Numbered from the stretch's first letter, positions 33,870 to 45,244 are shown. The stretch: 64,000 nucleotides of DNA from Brachycybe producta (GCA_036925085.1 JAUPFP010000005.1:8872498-8936497); one strand, 5' to 3'. Notes: generated from the sequence alone by a model not told the origin. Numbers and translations: made by a program.

Positions 33870-34935
33870 AAGCAAATAAAAGAAAATGCAAAATCAAAAT
33901 AATTTTACTTAATTGTAAAATTTTTATCTAACCAAAAAAAATTGTTTTAAGAAATTAGTGAAATTATGCAAATTTCTAAGAATCATAAAAATTATGCATT
34001 TTTACTTTTTTTTTTTTTGGTTAAAAATTGATTATTATTGCACATATGGCACTCATATGGTATTATAGTGCACCCCCCAAAAAAGGGGTTGAAACCCTCA
34101 TAATGCTTTTCATGCAAACTTTTCTTCTTAGCGATGAGTAAGTAGAAGAGTCCATTGTCTTCCACTTATGGTAATTGGTCCTGAGTCACACTGAAGCCAT
34201 CCAGTTATAATTTGTTCATTTTTTGTTGCAATTTCAGCATTTTTCAAACTACTACTTCTTTTTTTATCATTCTCTTAAAACAGTAAAATTAAAGTTATCG
34301 AAAAATCTAACTTTTCGAAGAACTGAAAATCACACAAAGTGTGAATCTAATATTTAATTTTCCGCATTCAATAAATATTTTTTTTGAAAAGATAACTATG
34401 GAGAGAGAGAGAGAAAAGTAACCTGTGAAAACACAGTGGGTGGGCATAGAATAATATGACTGTAAAAAAAATGTTACAACGCAGCAGCTTTTCTTATTTT
34501 TGAACAAAAAAAAAGTTTTTTCTTCACTTTATAATAAAACTCACTAAAAAACACAATCATCGAATAAAAAAATCCCTACGAAAAAAGAATTAATTACATG
34601 AACCACAAACTTTAAAAGATGGTTGAAGAATTTCATTTTTTTTTCACCTTTTTTTTTTCTTCCTACCAGGTACAAATAATTTTTTATGATGATATTTAAG
34701 CCTTAAAAGAATGACACCATGTAATAGAAAATCTTATAAGGCCCTCTTCTAAGATATTTATATGAATATGGATTTAAAAATTCCTTCCCTTTTTTCTTCT
34801 TCTTGAGGTTCTTCCGAGAAGAGAAAAAAAAAACACAACCAACAACGTTAAAAATATGTCAGGTGTCAAACTGGTTCTAATTTAAATAAATGCCCATTGA
34901 TTAAAACATGTCGATATTTTTCTCTTTTCTTCTTG
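33870..34935. other. AT-rich stretch without recognisable genes
   Basis: Homopolymer-rich, with a short GA tract near 34400-34414. Nothing else seen. Confidence 0.5.
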
Positions 34936-34937
34936 TA

Positions 34938-35098
34938 TGTTACTGTCAATCTGCATATTGCCTAGGCAATATGCAAAACAACCAACCTGCTAGTGAATTT
35001 GCAAAAATTCAATACATTTTAGGTGTTGAATTTTGCAAGATGCACTAGCAGATTGCCTAGGTAATCTGCAGACTGATACCGCAGATTTGACAGTAACA
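34938..35098. mobile_element. TA-flanked palindromic MITE
   Basis: TGTTACTGTCAATCTGC and GCAGATTTGACAGTAACA form the ends, flanked by TA (34936-34937 and 35099-35100). The arms hold CTGCTAGTG/CACTAGCAG and TTGCCTAGGCAA words, and TTGAAT-type pairs lie near the dyad. 161 bp. The TA duplication points to Tc1/mariner-type mobility. Confidence 0.75.
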
Positions 35099-35100
35099 TA

Positions 35101-35635
35101 CTGTATATATATACTAAGAAAACTAAGGAATTAATGTCTTGAATTTATAAATTTTTAATTCAGTTTCTGCTTATCATCATCATCATCGTCATCATCATAA
35201 GAAGAAGAAAAAATGGGAGGAGAAAAATAAGAATGACACGAAATTATTGATGCCATTAAAGCTCAACAACTTCAATATGTACAATCAATCTATGTATTTT
35301 TGTGTTTTGTGTGTTGTTCACCTATCATTAAATATTAAGCTACGTCACAGTTTTTGCAACATCAACAACAACAACAAAAAAGGCTCAGTAAATTCTATAA
35401 TATAATTTTAAATCTTATAATATTTTTTGTTTTCTGAATTCACCAATGTGAAAAACTCAAGAGACTGAAAAAAACATACGGTTATGTAACCGTCAAAGTG
35501 AAAAATCAGTCATTCTTCATAATTACTAACTACATCTACTACTGGTTATGTTACAAAATCACCAATTCTGTATAGTAAATCTGCCATTTCTACCATTTTC
35601 TGCAATGAACATTATACCTAATGTATATACTGTAT
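35101..35635. other. AT-rich stretch
   Basis: A CAT-rich tract near 35175-35197 and a CAACAACAACAAC tract near 35363-35378. No gene seen. Confidence 0.5.
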
Positions 35636-35643
35636 ATATAAAA

Positions 35644-36192
35644 CAATGGTTCCCAAAGTTTTTTTCACGGCACAAATGGCAAAACTCATGTGGGACACAA
35701 GTCACTAGTGTCCCACAGTACATCCTTTGGAAATTGCTGGTTTAGTGCATACAGTATATGCAAGGGGTGGATTCAGACTAAACGAGGAGAAAAACGAACA
35801 GAACACTTCGTTGTTCTGTTCGGCACGATCCACCACCAGTTGTGAGTTTTTACCTGTCACATCAAAGGATGTTCATGTTCAGGCTAGGAGTAGTTTCGAC
35901 GTCAAGGCAAACATTTCTCCGAAAAAACCCTTATAAGGTTACCAACTTGGAGCACGTTGCGAACATGTTCTGTTCACGTTTGGACACGGCGACCTGAACA
36001 ACGACCATGTTCTTTGAATATGATCACGAACATGGTCTGTTCGGTGTTCTGTTCTAGTCTGGACTTACCCTAATAATAGGAACGTTTTGTTTATTTTGCT
36101 TTTTCTAATAAAGTTAAATTTTATTTGAAAATAATAAATTATATTAACACAACACCAAAATTTCACGGCACACCCTCTCCTGGGAATCACTG
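35644..36192. mobile_element. hAT-like element with nested insert
   Basis: Starts CAATGGTTCCCAAAGTTT and ends GGGAATCACTG. Ends of the form CAGTGGTTCCCAAA are classic for hAT transposons. The flanks ATATAAAA (35636-35643) and TTATAAAA (36193-36200) match at 7 of 8 positions, fitting the 8-bp hAT duplication. Sub-terminal TTTCACGGCACA occurs near both ends (35663 and 36162). A second element is nested at about 35765-36070. No transposase. Confidence 0.8.
35765..36070. mobile_element. nested MITE, AGACTA...TAGTCTGGA type
   Basis: Left GGGTGGATTCAGACTA and right TAGTCTGGACTTACCC are inverted ends. Inner words AACAGAACAC and GTGTTCTGTT pair as well. TAA follows the right end and CAA precedes the left, so a degenerate TWA duplication is possible. 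Confidence 0.65.
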
Positions 36193-36673
36193 TTATAAAA
36201 GAACAACTGAACAAGCCAGTATGTAGATCTACTACTATTATCCAGATTGACTTGATCATGATCATGTAGGCAATCTATATATTGCCTGAAATTGGCGGTT
36301 TTACATAATATGGAACATGAACATAGCGAACCAATCTGTAGAATAAATAATTTGCCACTTTTGGTGGTAACAAGAATAAATAAGGCTCGTAAAAGGCCAT
36401 AATACCATTAAAATTTTCAAGAACATGAAATTTGTTTTCTTCTGAACCACCTCAACAGATCTCTCTCTCTCTCTCTCGCAACGAAAACAAAAAAACAAAA
36501 TTTCATAAATATTTAACTCTTACTTCATACAAAACAAGAACACGATCAATAAAATACAAAAATCAAAGTGTTTGCTGTCACTTGAAAACAGAAAGGGCAA
36601 GGTTCATAGTTAACTGCTATTTTGACTAATTATAAATATTTTAATTTCTTTCAAAATAAACATGTCGTTTAGC

Positions 36674-37062
36674 CGTGTTTTCTTGGGGCTAGTTTAAAAG
36701 CCGCTAGTACTGTCCACCTACCTGGTAAGTAAGAACTTACTTTGTATGTTTGTATATTTACAGGGGGCTAGTAAAAATCCAGTGGCAAGTAGCTAGTTTT
36801 TATGACTAGTTTTATTGGAATAAAACTTTAGTCGCCATGCCGACACAAAGTTGACTAGCCAGTAGGCTAACTGAGCAAGTTGGTGTTTTCCACGGGGTAA
36901 CTGGAAAGGGGACGTAGACCACGTGACAGCCAGGTCCTCAACTTGACTTACCACAATCCCGGTATGCGGGCAAGTTACTAGCAAAGCTGTTTACATTCGG
37001 TAAGTTTGGGTTAGTTTACTGTCCGCTAGCACTAGTGGCTAGTAAACTAGCTCCGTGAAAAC
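36674..37062. mobile_element. probable MITE, GGGCTAGTTTA type
   Basis: Left GTGTTTTCTTGGGGCTAGTT, followed closely by AGCCGCTAGTA, opposes right CACTAGTGGCTAGTAAACTAG and GTGAAAAC. About 390 bp. CTAGT words recur throughout. Target duplication unresolved. Confidence 0.6.
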
Positions 37063-37264
37063 ATCTCATTAGTTTATAATGAAATGAAATTTGATATTTA
37101 CAAGAATTACATTTAAAATTACTTAAAAAACATCACAGAATACAATTTTGTGATGAACTACAATGACATGACCTACAGATTCAGAAGTAACGACATCTTC
37201 TTCAGTATTTCTGAACATGTAAATAGGCCTACAATCCAAACAAGTCATTGCAGATTTTCTAGTT

Positions 37265-37560
37265 CAATGTTTATCAAACTTTGCCCAATGGCGGACCACT
37301 AGATAAGTTGTCGACGTACATGTGGACCACCCCCGTTTAACAAGACCTACTGGACATTGCACTGACACAAGTAGCCTTGAACCAGTAATGGGACACACAG
37401 TGCATGCTTTGTTCACCTCATAATAGAACACAGTAGCAGTTATATCAGTTATTGTTGACTTAAGCGAACTACAGTATAATCTGTTTTTGTAACTTCCGTT
37501 CTGACAGTTAAGAGTGTCTACAGGAACACATCGAAGCAAACCAAAGTTTGGGCAACACTG
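37265..37560. mobile_element. hAT-like MITE
   Basis: Begins CAATGTTTATCAAACTTTG and ends CAAAGTTTGGGCAACACTG, the typical hAT end pattern. The flanks TTCTAGTT and CCCTAGTT agree at 6 of 8 positions. 296 bp. The 91-codon minus-strand frame inside has no recognisable domain. Confidence 0.75.
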
Positions 37561-37566
37561 CCCTAG

Positions 37567-38039
37567 TTATCTAATTGAAATAGTAACGCCACAAGAACCA
37601 CTGGTAGAATATTTCATCCTAGGTCCAATAAAACATGTGGACAGACATTGGTAACAAATTAACAATTTGAAATTTGTATTTCTATGTGTATATCTTATGC
37701 TGTATTAGTATGAGTATCATTGAAGAATATTAGTTGAAGTGGAGCTCGTTCGATACTGTGTTCGATATATTTATACAAAGAAGAAGTCAAACCTAAAAAC
37801 ATCCATCTCACAATCGATAATGGTAAACATTACCAAACATAACTTACTTATGTCAATTGCAACTTCAGGAGAGAAAAATAAAAATACTGATTTTTGTTCC
37901 TTCTTTTCACAGAATTTTCTCTTGTAAGTTAGGAAAATAAATCGTCGTACGTTTAACCTTATTTTAAAAAGTGTAAACGCCTCACAAACTCCTGATTATT
38001 CTGTCTTTCAGGAACTCAGGAATTCACAATACTTGTAAA
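37567..38039. other. AT-rich stretch
   Basis: No gene seen. The last part, TGATTATTCTGTCTTTCAGG, matches the outer segment of CTAG-hairpin copies and probably belongs to the element that follows. Confidence 0.5.
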
Positions 38040-38160
38040 TGTTTTCGAAAGGAGTAAGTAGCTCAATCGCTCAAAGATTTTTCATGTTGATATTTTGAAA
38101 GATATCAACATAAAAATAAGTGATTGAATTACCCTTCTAGTTTTTTATTAGAAAAAACTT
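38040..38160. mobile_element. CTAG-hairpin MITE, copy d
   Basis: Compact copy: AAGTAGCTCAATCGCTC against GTGATTGAATTACCCTTCTAG, with perfect inner arms TGTTGATATTTTGAAAGATATCAACA-like at the dyad (two halves of about 10 bases). Confidence 0.65.
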
Positions 38161-38230
38161 TCTAGTTTTTTTTTTTTTTTTCTGTTTATAAACAATCTTA
38201 AAAGTGATGAAAATAAAATCTTTGTTCGTT

Positions 38231-38470
38231 TAAGAGGGCTCCATAGAAAAAAATACTTGTATAAATGCAAGTATAGATGGCGCCTGCAATAGAATGCATC
38301 CTTTTAGCTCTTAAAAGCGTTCAAATCAACCTATTTGACGCAATTAAGTCTGCCACGTGAGGAAGGTGAGTCAAGAGTTGAAGAGTGTCAGTACATTTCT
38401 ATCGGAGGAGGGCTAGTGGCGCCATCTAACGCTACAGCCTGGACAAAATAAATGATCTACTTGCATAAGT
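38231..38470 (-). mobile_element. TTAA-family interspersed repeat, copy C
   Basis: Minus-strand copy with GAGGGCTCCATAGAAAAA, GATGGCGCCTGCAA, GTGAGTCAAGAGTTGAAGAG and AGTGGCGCCATCTAACGC. About 100 bp of the middle is deleted relative to copies A and D. TTTAAGAG precedes the left end, so one TTAA survives. Confidence 0.75.
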
Positions 38471-39180
38471 TGCATTTTTAAATATTAAAAAAAAAGTTGA
38501 GGAATTTCTCTCTCAATTTTATAATAAAGAGCTCAATATACGAAATTTCCAATTACAATTCAAAATATACCAGCTTGAAATTATGAACTTAATAAAATAT
38601 CTAATTATACCTTTTGATGATATTTATTCGTTATTTTATCTTGATGACCAATATCAAGTGAAATTATTATATTAATATATAATCAAAAAAAAAACTTCCA
38701 TGTTTTTGTTTATATAGTTTTTTCAAAAAAAAAAATGTACATAAGATTTAAAAGATATCACAGTATTCTTTCTATAGGAATAAAAATGGTAAAAACTCAT
38801 CGCCATTTTTAATCCCATCCTAGAAAATAAGAAAAGAGTAAAACAAAACAAAAACTCCACCTCCACTATAAACAAACAACTGATGAATGTAATTTTTGGT
38901 TGTGTGATGGGGTTTTGTTTGTTTTAATATAAGATGTAATTACCCATCATTCTTCTTCTTCATTTTATATTCATTTTTACATCACGAAGAAAAAAGATGG
39001 AAAAGTTTTTTTTTCTTTTCTAGTACAGTAAGTAATAAAAAACAAAGTAAATTACTAGGAAACGCGCGCCCGCGATCGACTTTTCTTACTTTTTTTTTAA
39101 AAAAAAACCTGATTATAACTTACACCCTGTATACCCATAATATTGCATATTAGATTATCTAAAGTTGAGTTTTTTGTATG

Positions 39181-39213
<33 letters not shown>

Positions 39214-40101
39214 GTAGTATATGGATAGAGTGAATGTACACTTAATTATTATTCTGTTCACGAAATTTTTTAGTCATAAATATCCTGAGTATGTGTCACC
39301 GACGTTTATCATTACTTTTTTTTTATCACATCCCCCCACGACTTTGTTATAATATAAATAAAAGTTTTTGATTTGATTAATAAACTAATCATTCTGAATT
39401 TAATTTGAAAAGCAAAAAAAAAAAAAATTATCTAAATTAAAAAGTTTGCACAAAATGTAAACAGAACTTTCGACGGGTGACATTAATTATAACCACCGTA
39501 GATTGAGAGAGAGAAAGAGAGAAAACTATTTAAAAGTTGACCTTTGATTTTCTCCTCTTCAGCTTATGCAATTACCAAATTGCATGAAAAGCTTAAAGCA
39601 ATCAACAAAATAAAAGCTAGACGAAAAAAAAAAAATTGTAGCTCAAACTAGAAAACTGTTAATATTTGGAAATTCTTTCGATTAGAAGCCGCCACTTAGC
39701 CTCTACCACTTTATTTTACCTTATTTCAATTCAAGCCTTCATTGTGGGGGGGGGGGACCTACAGTATATAACAATTCCAGTTCCTTCACAGCCTTAGCTT
39801 GGAGGCTTAATGGCTCTCAACATAAGAAAAAAAAACAAAAAAACATAAACATGTAAACCACAGAATAAGGGTGCCATTAACTTGTGACAAATTTTTTTTT
39901 GTTCTGCGCATGTGCACAAGTTTCCATATACTTCTATGATAAAATTTATTTTGTAATCCTTTTCAAAATGGTGACTCCATAGAAGTGGCTTGAGTAACCG
40001 ATTCCAAGGCCATGGATTTCTGTCACACAAGAGTTTCCCTTCTGGGTATCTCCTCCTTATTCTGTGATGTCAAGTTGGAAAACCTAAATTAACAGCCGCA
40101 T
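38471..40101. other. AT-rich stretch with an (ATT)n tract and a GC-rich island
   Basis: (ATT)n at about 39184-39215; a small GC island, CGCGCGCCCGCGATCGA, at 39063-39079; a 10-base G run near 39746. No gene seen. Confidence 0.55.
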
Positions 40102-40200
40102 TACATGTACTTAAAACAAAGCTAAGCTTAAAAGGATGACGCAAGATAAACATTTTCTATAGTTAACCCTATGTAAATGTTAAGTTTAACAGCATTTTAG
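40102..40200. repeat. repeat shared with 45245-45360
   Basis: CTTAAAACAAAGCTAAGCTTAAAA (in part), GATGACGCAAGA and TTCTATAG occur in this order; the reverse complement of 45260-45360 carries the same blocks. Two diverged copies of one element in opposite orientation. Confidence 0.6.
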
Positions 40201-41776
40201 AATACAGCTTGAACCTAGCTTTTAAACTAGAAAAAGATCAATTTCCACCTTAGAAAACATTTGCTAAAAACTTTGAACTGTGAAAACAAAAAGCTGAAAC
40301 TATGTTATGTACAGCTGAAGCTTCAGAAACTCCAACAGACCTAAAGCTGAAACTTATAATGCTCATCTTCCTTTTTTACGAGAAATTATCATCATTTCTT
40401 GCACCAAAAATCTTGTAAGTAAAACAGCCAGTGTGATCGCACCTTAAAACTTAACAAAGAATTGCTAAAGTTTTGAATATCTGATCTAAAAAAAGCTTAA
40501 AAAAATAACGACAATAACAATTTTCGCGAAAGCAAATATATTGAGTTGAATGGCAGCATTATCGGAGTCAACTTTCAAGATTATTCGTCAAATAAAAAGT
40601 ATTACAGAATCTAATAACAGTAATCAGTTCATAACTTCTCAATAAGAAACTATTTTTTTTTGACTAATTAGAAAGGAAAAAAAAAACCTAAAAGGATTGA
40701 AGAGAGAAAAGTTCATATAAAAACAGCAAAGAATGACTAGTCATTCTTGAAATTATCTCTTTTTAGTGTAAGGTCTTTTATTGTATGGCATATGCACGAA
40801 ATTATAAGCAAAAATATTAATTCTCTCTCTCTCTCTCTCGATATATCTATAATTTATTACGGCCGATTGCATCAAGAAAACCAAGAAGAAAAAATTCATC
40901 ATGTCTAATACAAAAATTACAAGAAGAGCTGTCACTTTTTTAAAGACCGTAAAAATCAGACGGAAGTCGAAATATAATAAGAAAAAAACCACATCACTAT
41001 GTAAGTTGTATGTGTGTGGCGAATATATAAGAACTCCCCCACGTATCGAATGAATGAATAAATTGAAGAAAAAATATATATAAATTTAAAAAAAAAATCA
41101 TATTATTAGCAATTGAAGCTCAAGTTTGAGAAATAAGAGAAGATCCTTGACCGATTGGAAGTTGATTCGATATGGTCAACCCAAGACACAGAGAAATTTC
41201 AAGACTTTTTTTTTCTTCAAATTTTTTTCTCTCGATTACAGAATTTTTTGTTAAATAAAAAAGAAGTGAAATTATTCTTTTGTTACTTGTTTTTAACTTT
41301 TTATATTGAATTTTTTTCTCATTCTCTGTTTTTGTCTACTATACACTTCTATTATTATTATTGGAAAAGTAGTTTTTTTTTAAAAAAAAAATGTTCACTG
41401 TAACATTATATAGAAGGACAACAGACATACAAAAAAAAGAAGAAACATTACAAGTAGAAAATTTAGATGATGGATTTTTTATGTCAAAACATTCTCCAAA
41501 AAAAAATAGTAGTAGTACTTAGATAAAAAAAGACCACAAAGATTCGTCGTATATATACAGTATATATAAAAAATATATATACTATATATATGACTTTGCA
41601 TTTAGAATTGTCTTCCATTGGCACTCGTGTGGTGAAAAATTACTACATAAGCAAAAAAAAACCAAACTGGCCAATGGCCACCCTATGAAGTGACCCTCAA
41701 AGTTTCTAATTCATTCCACTCTCTATATCATCATCCTTATTTAAAAAAAAATCTCATCACAAAAGTTCATCATGAC
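40201..41776. other. AT-rich stretch without recognisable genes
   Basis: A (CT)n tract at about 40822-40840 and an AT-rich palindromic tract at 41551-41590. Nothing coding seen. Confidence 0.5.
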
Positions 41777-41778
41777 TA

Positions 41779-42059
41779 CGGCTCGGATTTTGATGCAATA
41801 ATAACCGGAATGTTTCTCAATTTGTGGCCCAAGGGCCATATAAAGGGCTAAGTAATCATCATTAGAGCTGGGCAGAGAAGCTAGATGTCTGGTTACTATT
41901 CAGTTGCCAACTAGAGTTCAAGCTTCTAACCATTGTTTTTAATTAGAAAGAACAATTGTTTTTTTTTTAATTATCAAAACGAGATTGTCACTTCACAATT
42001 GGCACTTGGGCCACATATTGAGAAACATTCCAGTTGATACTGCATCAAAATCCGAGCCC
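41779..42059. mobile_element. TA-flanked palindromic MITE, GGGCTCGG family, copy 2
   Basis: Left CGGCTCGGATTTTGATGCA and right TGCATCAAAATCCGAGCCC are inverted. Next inward, GGAATGTTTCTCAATTTGTG pairs with the right arm (CACATATTGAGAAACATTCC). TA flanks both ends (41777-41778 and 42060-42061). 281 bp, better preserved than copy 1 at 4176. Confidence 0.85.
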
Positions 42060-42105
42060 TAATCATGAGCAAAAGCAAGTTGGCTCTCAATACGTGCCTC
42101 TTGTA

Positions 42106-42314
42106 ACAGGCAATTAGAAAACGGGATGAACAGAAGTAGGCTCCGCCCTTTTATTACGACGAACGGCAACTTCTAATTGGTTGGTTATGTAGTCTGACGT
42201 CACATGCTCCGCCCTTTTCAACGTCGAACCACACAACAAACCAATTAGAAGTTGTTGTTCGTCATAAAAAGGGCGGAGCCAACTTCTGTTCATCCCGTTT
42301 TCTAATTTGCCTGT
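42106..42314. mobile_element. 209-bp foldback MITE, copy 3
   Basis: Begins ACAGGCAATTAGAAAACGGG and ends as its inverse. The arms share CTCCGCCC/GGGCGGAG and ACTTCTAATTGG/CCAATTAGAAGT. A perfect 9-bp direct repeat CCTCTTGTA flanks it (42097-42105 and 42315-42323). The minus-strand 118-codon frame crossing it is only the repeat read through. Confidence 0.9.
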
Positions 42315-42356
42315 CCTCTTGTATGCCTCAATCTTCAAGATGAAGCCACAATCACG

Positions 42357-42551
42357 ACAGGCAAGTGTGCCCAGCAGTGAAAATTTTGTTGGTCCCGCCC
42401 ATTCATGAGCATCATCAATTTCTAATTGGTTTGTTACTTGGTCTGATGTCACATACCCGGCCCTTTTCAATTTCTAATTGGTTGATATTTGGTCTGACGC
42501 TCATAAAAGGGTTGGGCCAACAACATTTTACTGCTGGGCACACTTGCCTGT
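42357..42551. mobile_element. 195-bp foldback MITE, copy 4 (divergent subfamily)
   Basis: Ends ACAGGCAAGTGTGCCCAGCAG and CTGCTGGGCACACTTGCCTGT are inverted. Flanks CAATCACG (42349-42356) and CAATCATG (42552-42559) match at 7 of 8. The interior still has TTTCTAATTGGTTTG and GGTCTGA words of the family, but the outer 25 bases differ from copies 1-3. It lies only 42 bp from copy 3. Confidence 0.88.
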
Positions 42552-42639
42552 CAATCATGAACCACGTCACAAAAAAGTCATACTTATTCCCTACATGTAT
42601 TACATATTAATTAAGATAGTTTATGAAGAACCCTTACAT

Positions 42640-42955
42640 GAAAACATTCAAATTGTTTTCAAAACTAGAATGGTTAAAAGATTATGTTAAAAGTTATTTA
42701 ATGACAATATCTTAAAAAATAAACATTTTATATTTATAGTTCAGTTTGAAAAACTGTTTTTTTAAAAACTTGTTTTTTTAAAACTGTCATAAAAAGATTC
42801 ATTTAAAAAAATATCAACATGTTATGTTTAACTAACCCTTTAGTTTCTAAAACACAAGTTTCTTTCAATTTTGCGCCAGAAAGGTGGAATAATAAACTAC
42901 TCTTCTAGTTTGTAAAACACTTTCAAGTTTCTTATAATTTGGCAGAATAATATAG
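42640..42955. mobile_element. CTAG-hairpin copy e plus solo right ends
   Basis: AAACTAGAATGGTTAAAAG (left) and CCCTTTAGTTTCTAAAACAC (right, about 42837-42856) bound one copy. A further right end, CTCTTCTAGTTTGTAAAACAC, follows at about 42901-42921, so ends are stacked in tandem. Confidence 0.6.
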
Positions 42956-43029
42956 CCAAAGTTCAACAGGCTGTAATCCACCTTTATAATTATTATTATT
43001 CTATTATGTTTTAATGAACAGCTAATTTT

Positions 43030-43560
43030 TGAATTCTGGTTATTCTATTTTTCAGAAAAGCAACACTAAGGAGAAATTGAAAGTGTCTTAAAAACTAGAA
43101 CGACAACTGAATCACTCAATAGTATTTTCATGTTGATATCTTTCAAAATAAACTTTATAATTTATAGACAAAAATTAAGATATTGTCTGCTTAGACCTCG
43201 TTTCCACTGTAATGAAAATTTGAACTTTTTGAATACTTCAACTGGTGAAAAATAAAATAAATGTGGCCTTTCGCCCATTCACTATCATAGGCAAAGGTCC
43301 CGTTTGTTCAATTTTTCGCCAGTTGAAATTTTCAATAAGTTCAAATTTTCACCTCAATTCAAACAAGGCCTAAGCAGACAATATCTTAATTTTTGTCTAT
43401 AAATTATAAAGTTTATTTTGAAAGATATCAACATGAAAATAGCCTTAAAAGTGATTGCGTTACCCCCTTCTAGTTTTTAAAATACATTAAGTATTCTCTT
43501 CCTTTTGCATCTGAAAGACAAGAGTTGAGGAAGTGTGTTTACACTTTAAAACCCACCTTA
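43030..43560. mobile_element. CTAG-hairpin MITE, copy g, with insert at its dyad
   Basis: Outer arms run from about 43030 to 43194 and 43371 to about 43540. The innermost 71 bases of the two arms (43124-43194 and 43371-43441) are perfectly complementary by base-by-base comparison. A 176-bp element separates them. Another solo right end follows near 43565-43590. Confidence 0.85.
43195..43370. mobile_element. TA-flanked MITE nested in a palindrome centre
   Basis: Left GACCTCGTTTCC and right AAACAAGGCC (inverse GGCCTTGTTT) are the ends; inner AAAATTTGAAC/GTTCAAATTTT and TTCAACTGG/CCAGTTGAA pair. TA on both sides (43193-43194 and 43371-43372). Removing the insert and one TA leaves a seamless palindrome GTCTGCTTAAGCAGAC in the host. 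Confidence 0.8.
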
Positions 43561-43649
43561 AGTAATTAAGCTACCTTTCTAGTTTATAAAACACTTCCAA
43601 TTTTCTCTTAATTTTGCTTCTGAGTTCGAAGGGGCGTTTTACATTTTAC

Positions 43650-44529
43650 AGCCATTTTAATACTTTAGTTAAAAAAAAAAATTATTAGACATCCCAACTC
43701 CCACTCATATCTTTCTCCTCCCCTTAAAAAACACATAATTTCATATTTAAAATTCATCTTACTATATTATGTGCATAAAAACAATATGTTTTTTAAAATC
43801 CATTCAATGGAAACCATGGAGAAGAAAAAAAATTCACAAGATTTGTCTTCTTTTCTCCACCCTGACAATTTTACCTAGAGCATAAAAAACCAGGTCCCTC
43901 AAATATCCCTACTCATTGCAAAAAGAATCGATTTTTATAACTTATGTAAATAGTTACTTCACACACACACTCACTCAGATATTCAATTAAGACTCGTTTT
44001 CAATTTGTGAAAAAAAAAACTGAAAATATCAGAAAAAGAAAAAAAAAATTATGATATTTTCATCATTTTTGATGAAAAAAAACCTCCTCCCTCTCTTCCA
44101 AATTATAAAATCCATAATTCTCCTCATTTAACCCCCTTTTTTTCTGTGTTCAATTAATATTCGACACAAATACTTGATATAAGAAATAATATTTCAATCA
44201 TAAATGTATATAGATATTCAGGTCAGAAAAAAATAAAACAAAAATTCCTACAATAAATATTAATATTAATTTTAATATACTTACTTGTAAATTTAACTAA
44301 AAAGACAGAAGAAAAAAAAATTCCTTTATTTCTTATTTTTGTTGTTTTTTTTAAAAAAAAACTCAGTGCTTTCAACAATTACTAATTATACATACATACG
44401 AGTTTGTATGTTTAAAGTTCAAACAGCTAATTTCGGATATAACTAGTTTTAACTAGATTATGTATTAGTTATAGATTTGGTTTAAAACGAGTTTGAACTC
44501 GAATAAATAATTAATAAAGCAAAATAATT
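43650..44529. other. AT-rich stretch without recognisable genes
   Basis: Homopolymer-rich, a short CA tract near 43960. Nothing else seen. Confidence 0.5.
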
Positions 44530-44642
44530 ATGCGTCTTGTAATCAAAACAGGCTGTTTAGAGGCTAGAATTAAACTACGCCTTATTTGTAATTATAGGTT
44601 AATTCTAGCCTCCAAGCAGCCTTTTTTGATTACAAAAAGCAT
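44530..44642. mobile_element. palindromic MITE, GGCTAGAATT type
   Basis: ATGCGTCTTGTAATCAAAA ... GTTTAGAGGCTAGAATTAA on the left opposes TTAATTCTAGCCTCC ... TTTTTTGATTACAAAAAGCAT on the right. 113 bp. Same core as the hairpins at 4257, 17841, 45380 and 60671. Confidence 0.7.
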
Positions 44643-45244
44643 AATTCTGTTTGCCATAATAATTAGTTATAATTTTTTAATAAATCGTTATAACGAATAT
44701 AAAAAAAACTTTCAGCAAAAATAAAAGTCAGGTACTTTGGTAGCCATTTTTTTAATTCTTTAAAAGGCTATTTATTACTGATCATTAAATTTAAAAATTT
44801 CACAAATTAATTGTTCATCTTAAGTGATCTTTATATTAGAATAAATTCAAATGTTAGAAAATCAAGGTAAAAATAATTTTACTTCCGGATATATATTTTT
44901 TAAAATAAATGCTTTGTTTCAGTTTTTAAGAAATCCAAATTTCGACCACTTTTTGGCCGAATGTATTAAAAAAAAGTAGGCCATATTTAAATTTTTTATA
45001 AAATGTTTATTAATTTATTTTGAGAAATATTATTCAAATTTCTTTTATATAATTCTTTTTACTATTCTAGTGTCTAACAAACTTTGAATTATTTCTAAAA
45101 AAAAAGAATCATTTTAATGAGATGCACATTTTTTCAATGGACCTCAACGACTTAAAATAATCACAAAGTGATTTTTATGTTATTCTACTATTTTAAATTA
45201 CGACCGAACCCAAATCTTAAGGGATTAATGGCCGTCTTCTAAAA

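Noticed and set aside
42114..42470. 118-codon minus-strand frame with a repeated RSWLRPFYD motif
   Set aside because: It lies within the foldback MITE; similar frames at 6345 and 31447 come from the other copies of the same element.
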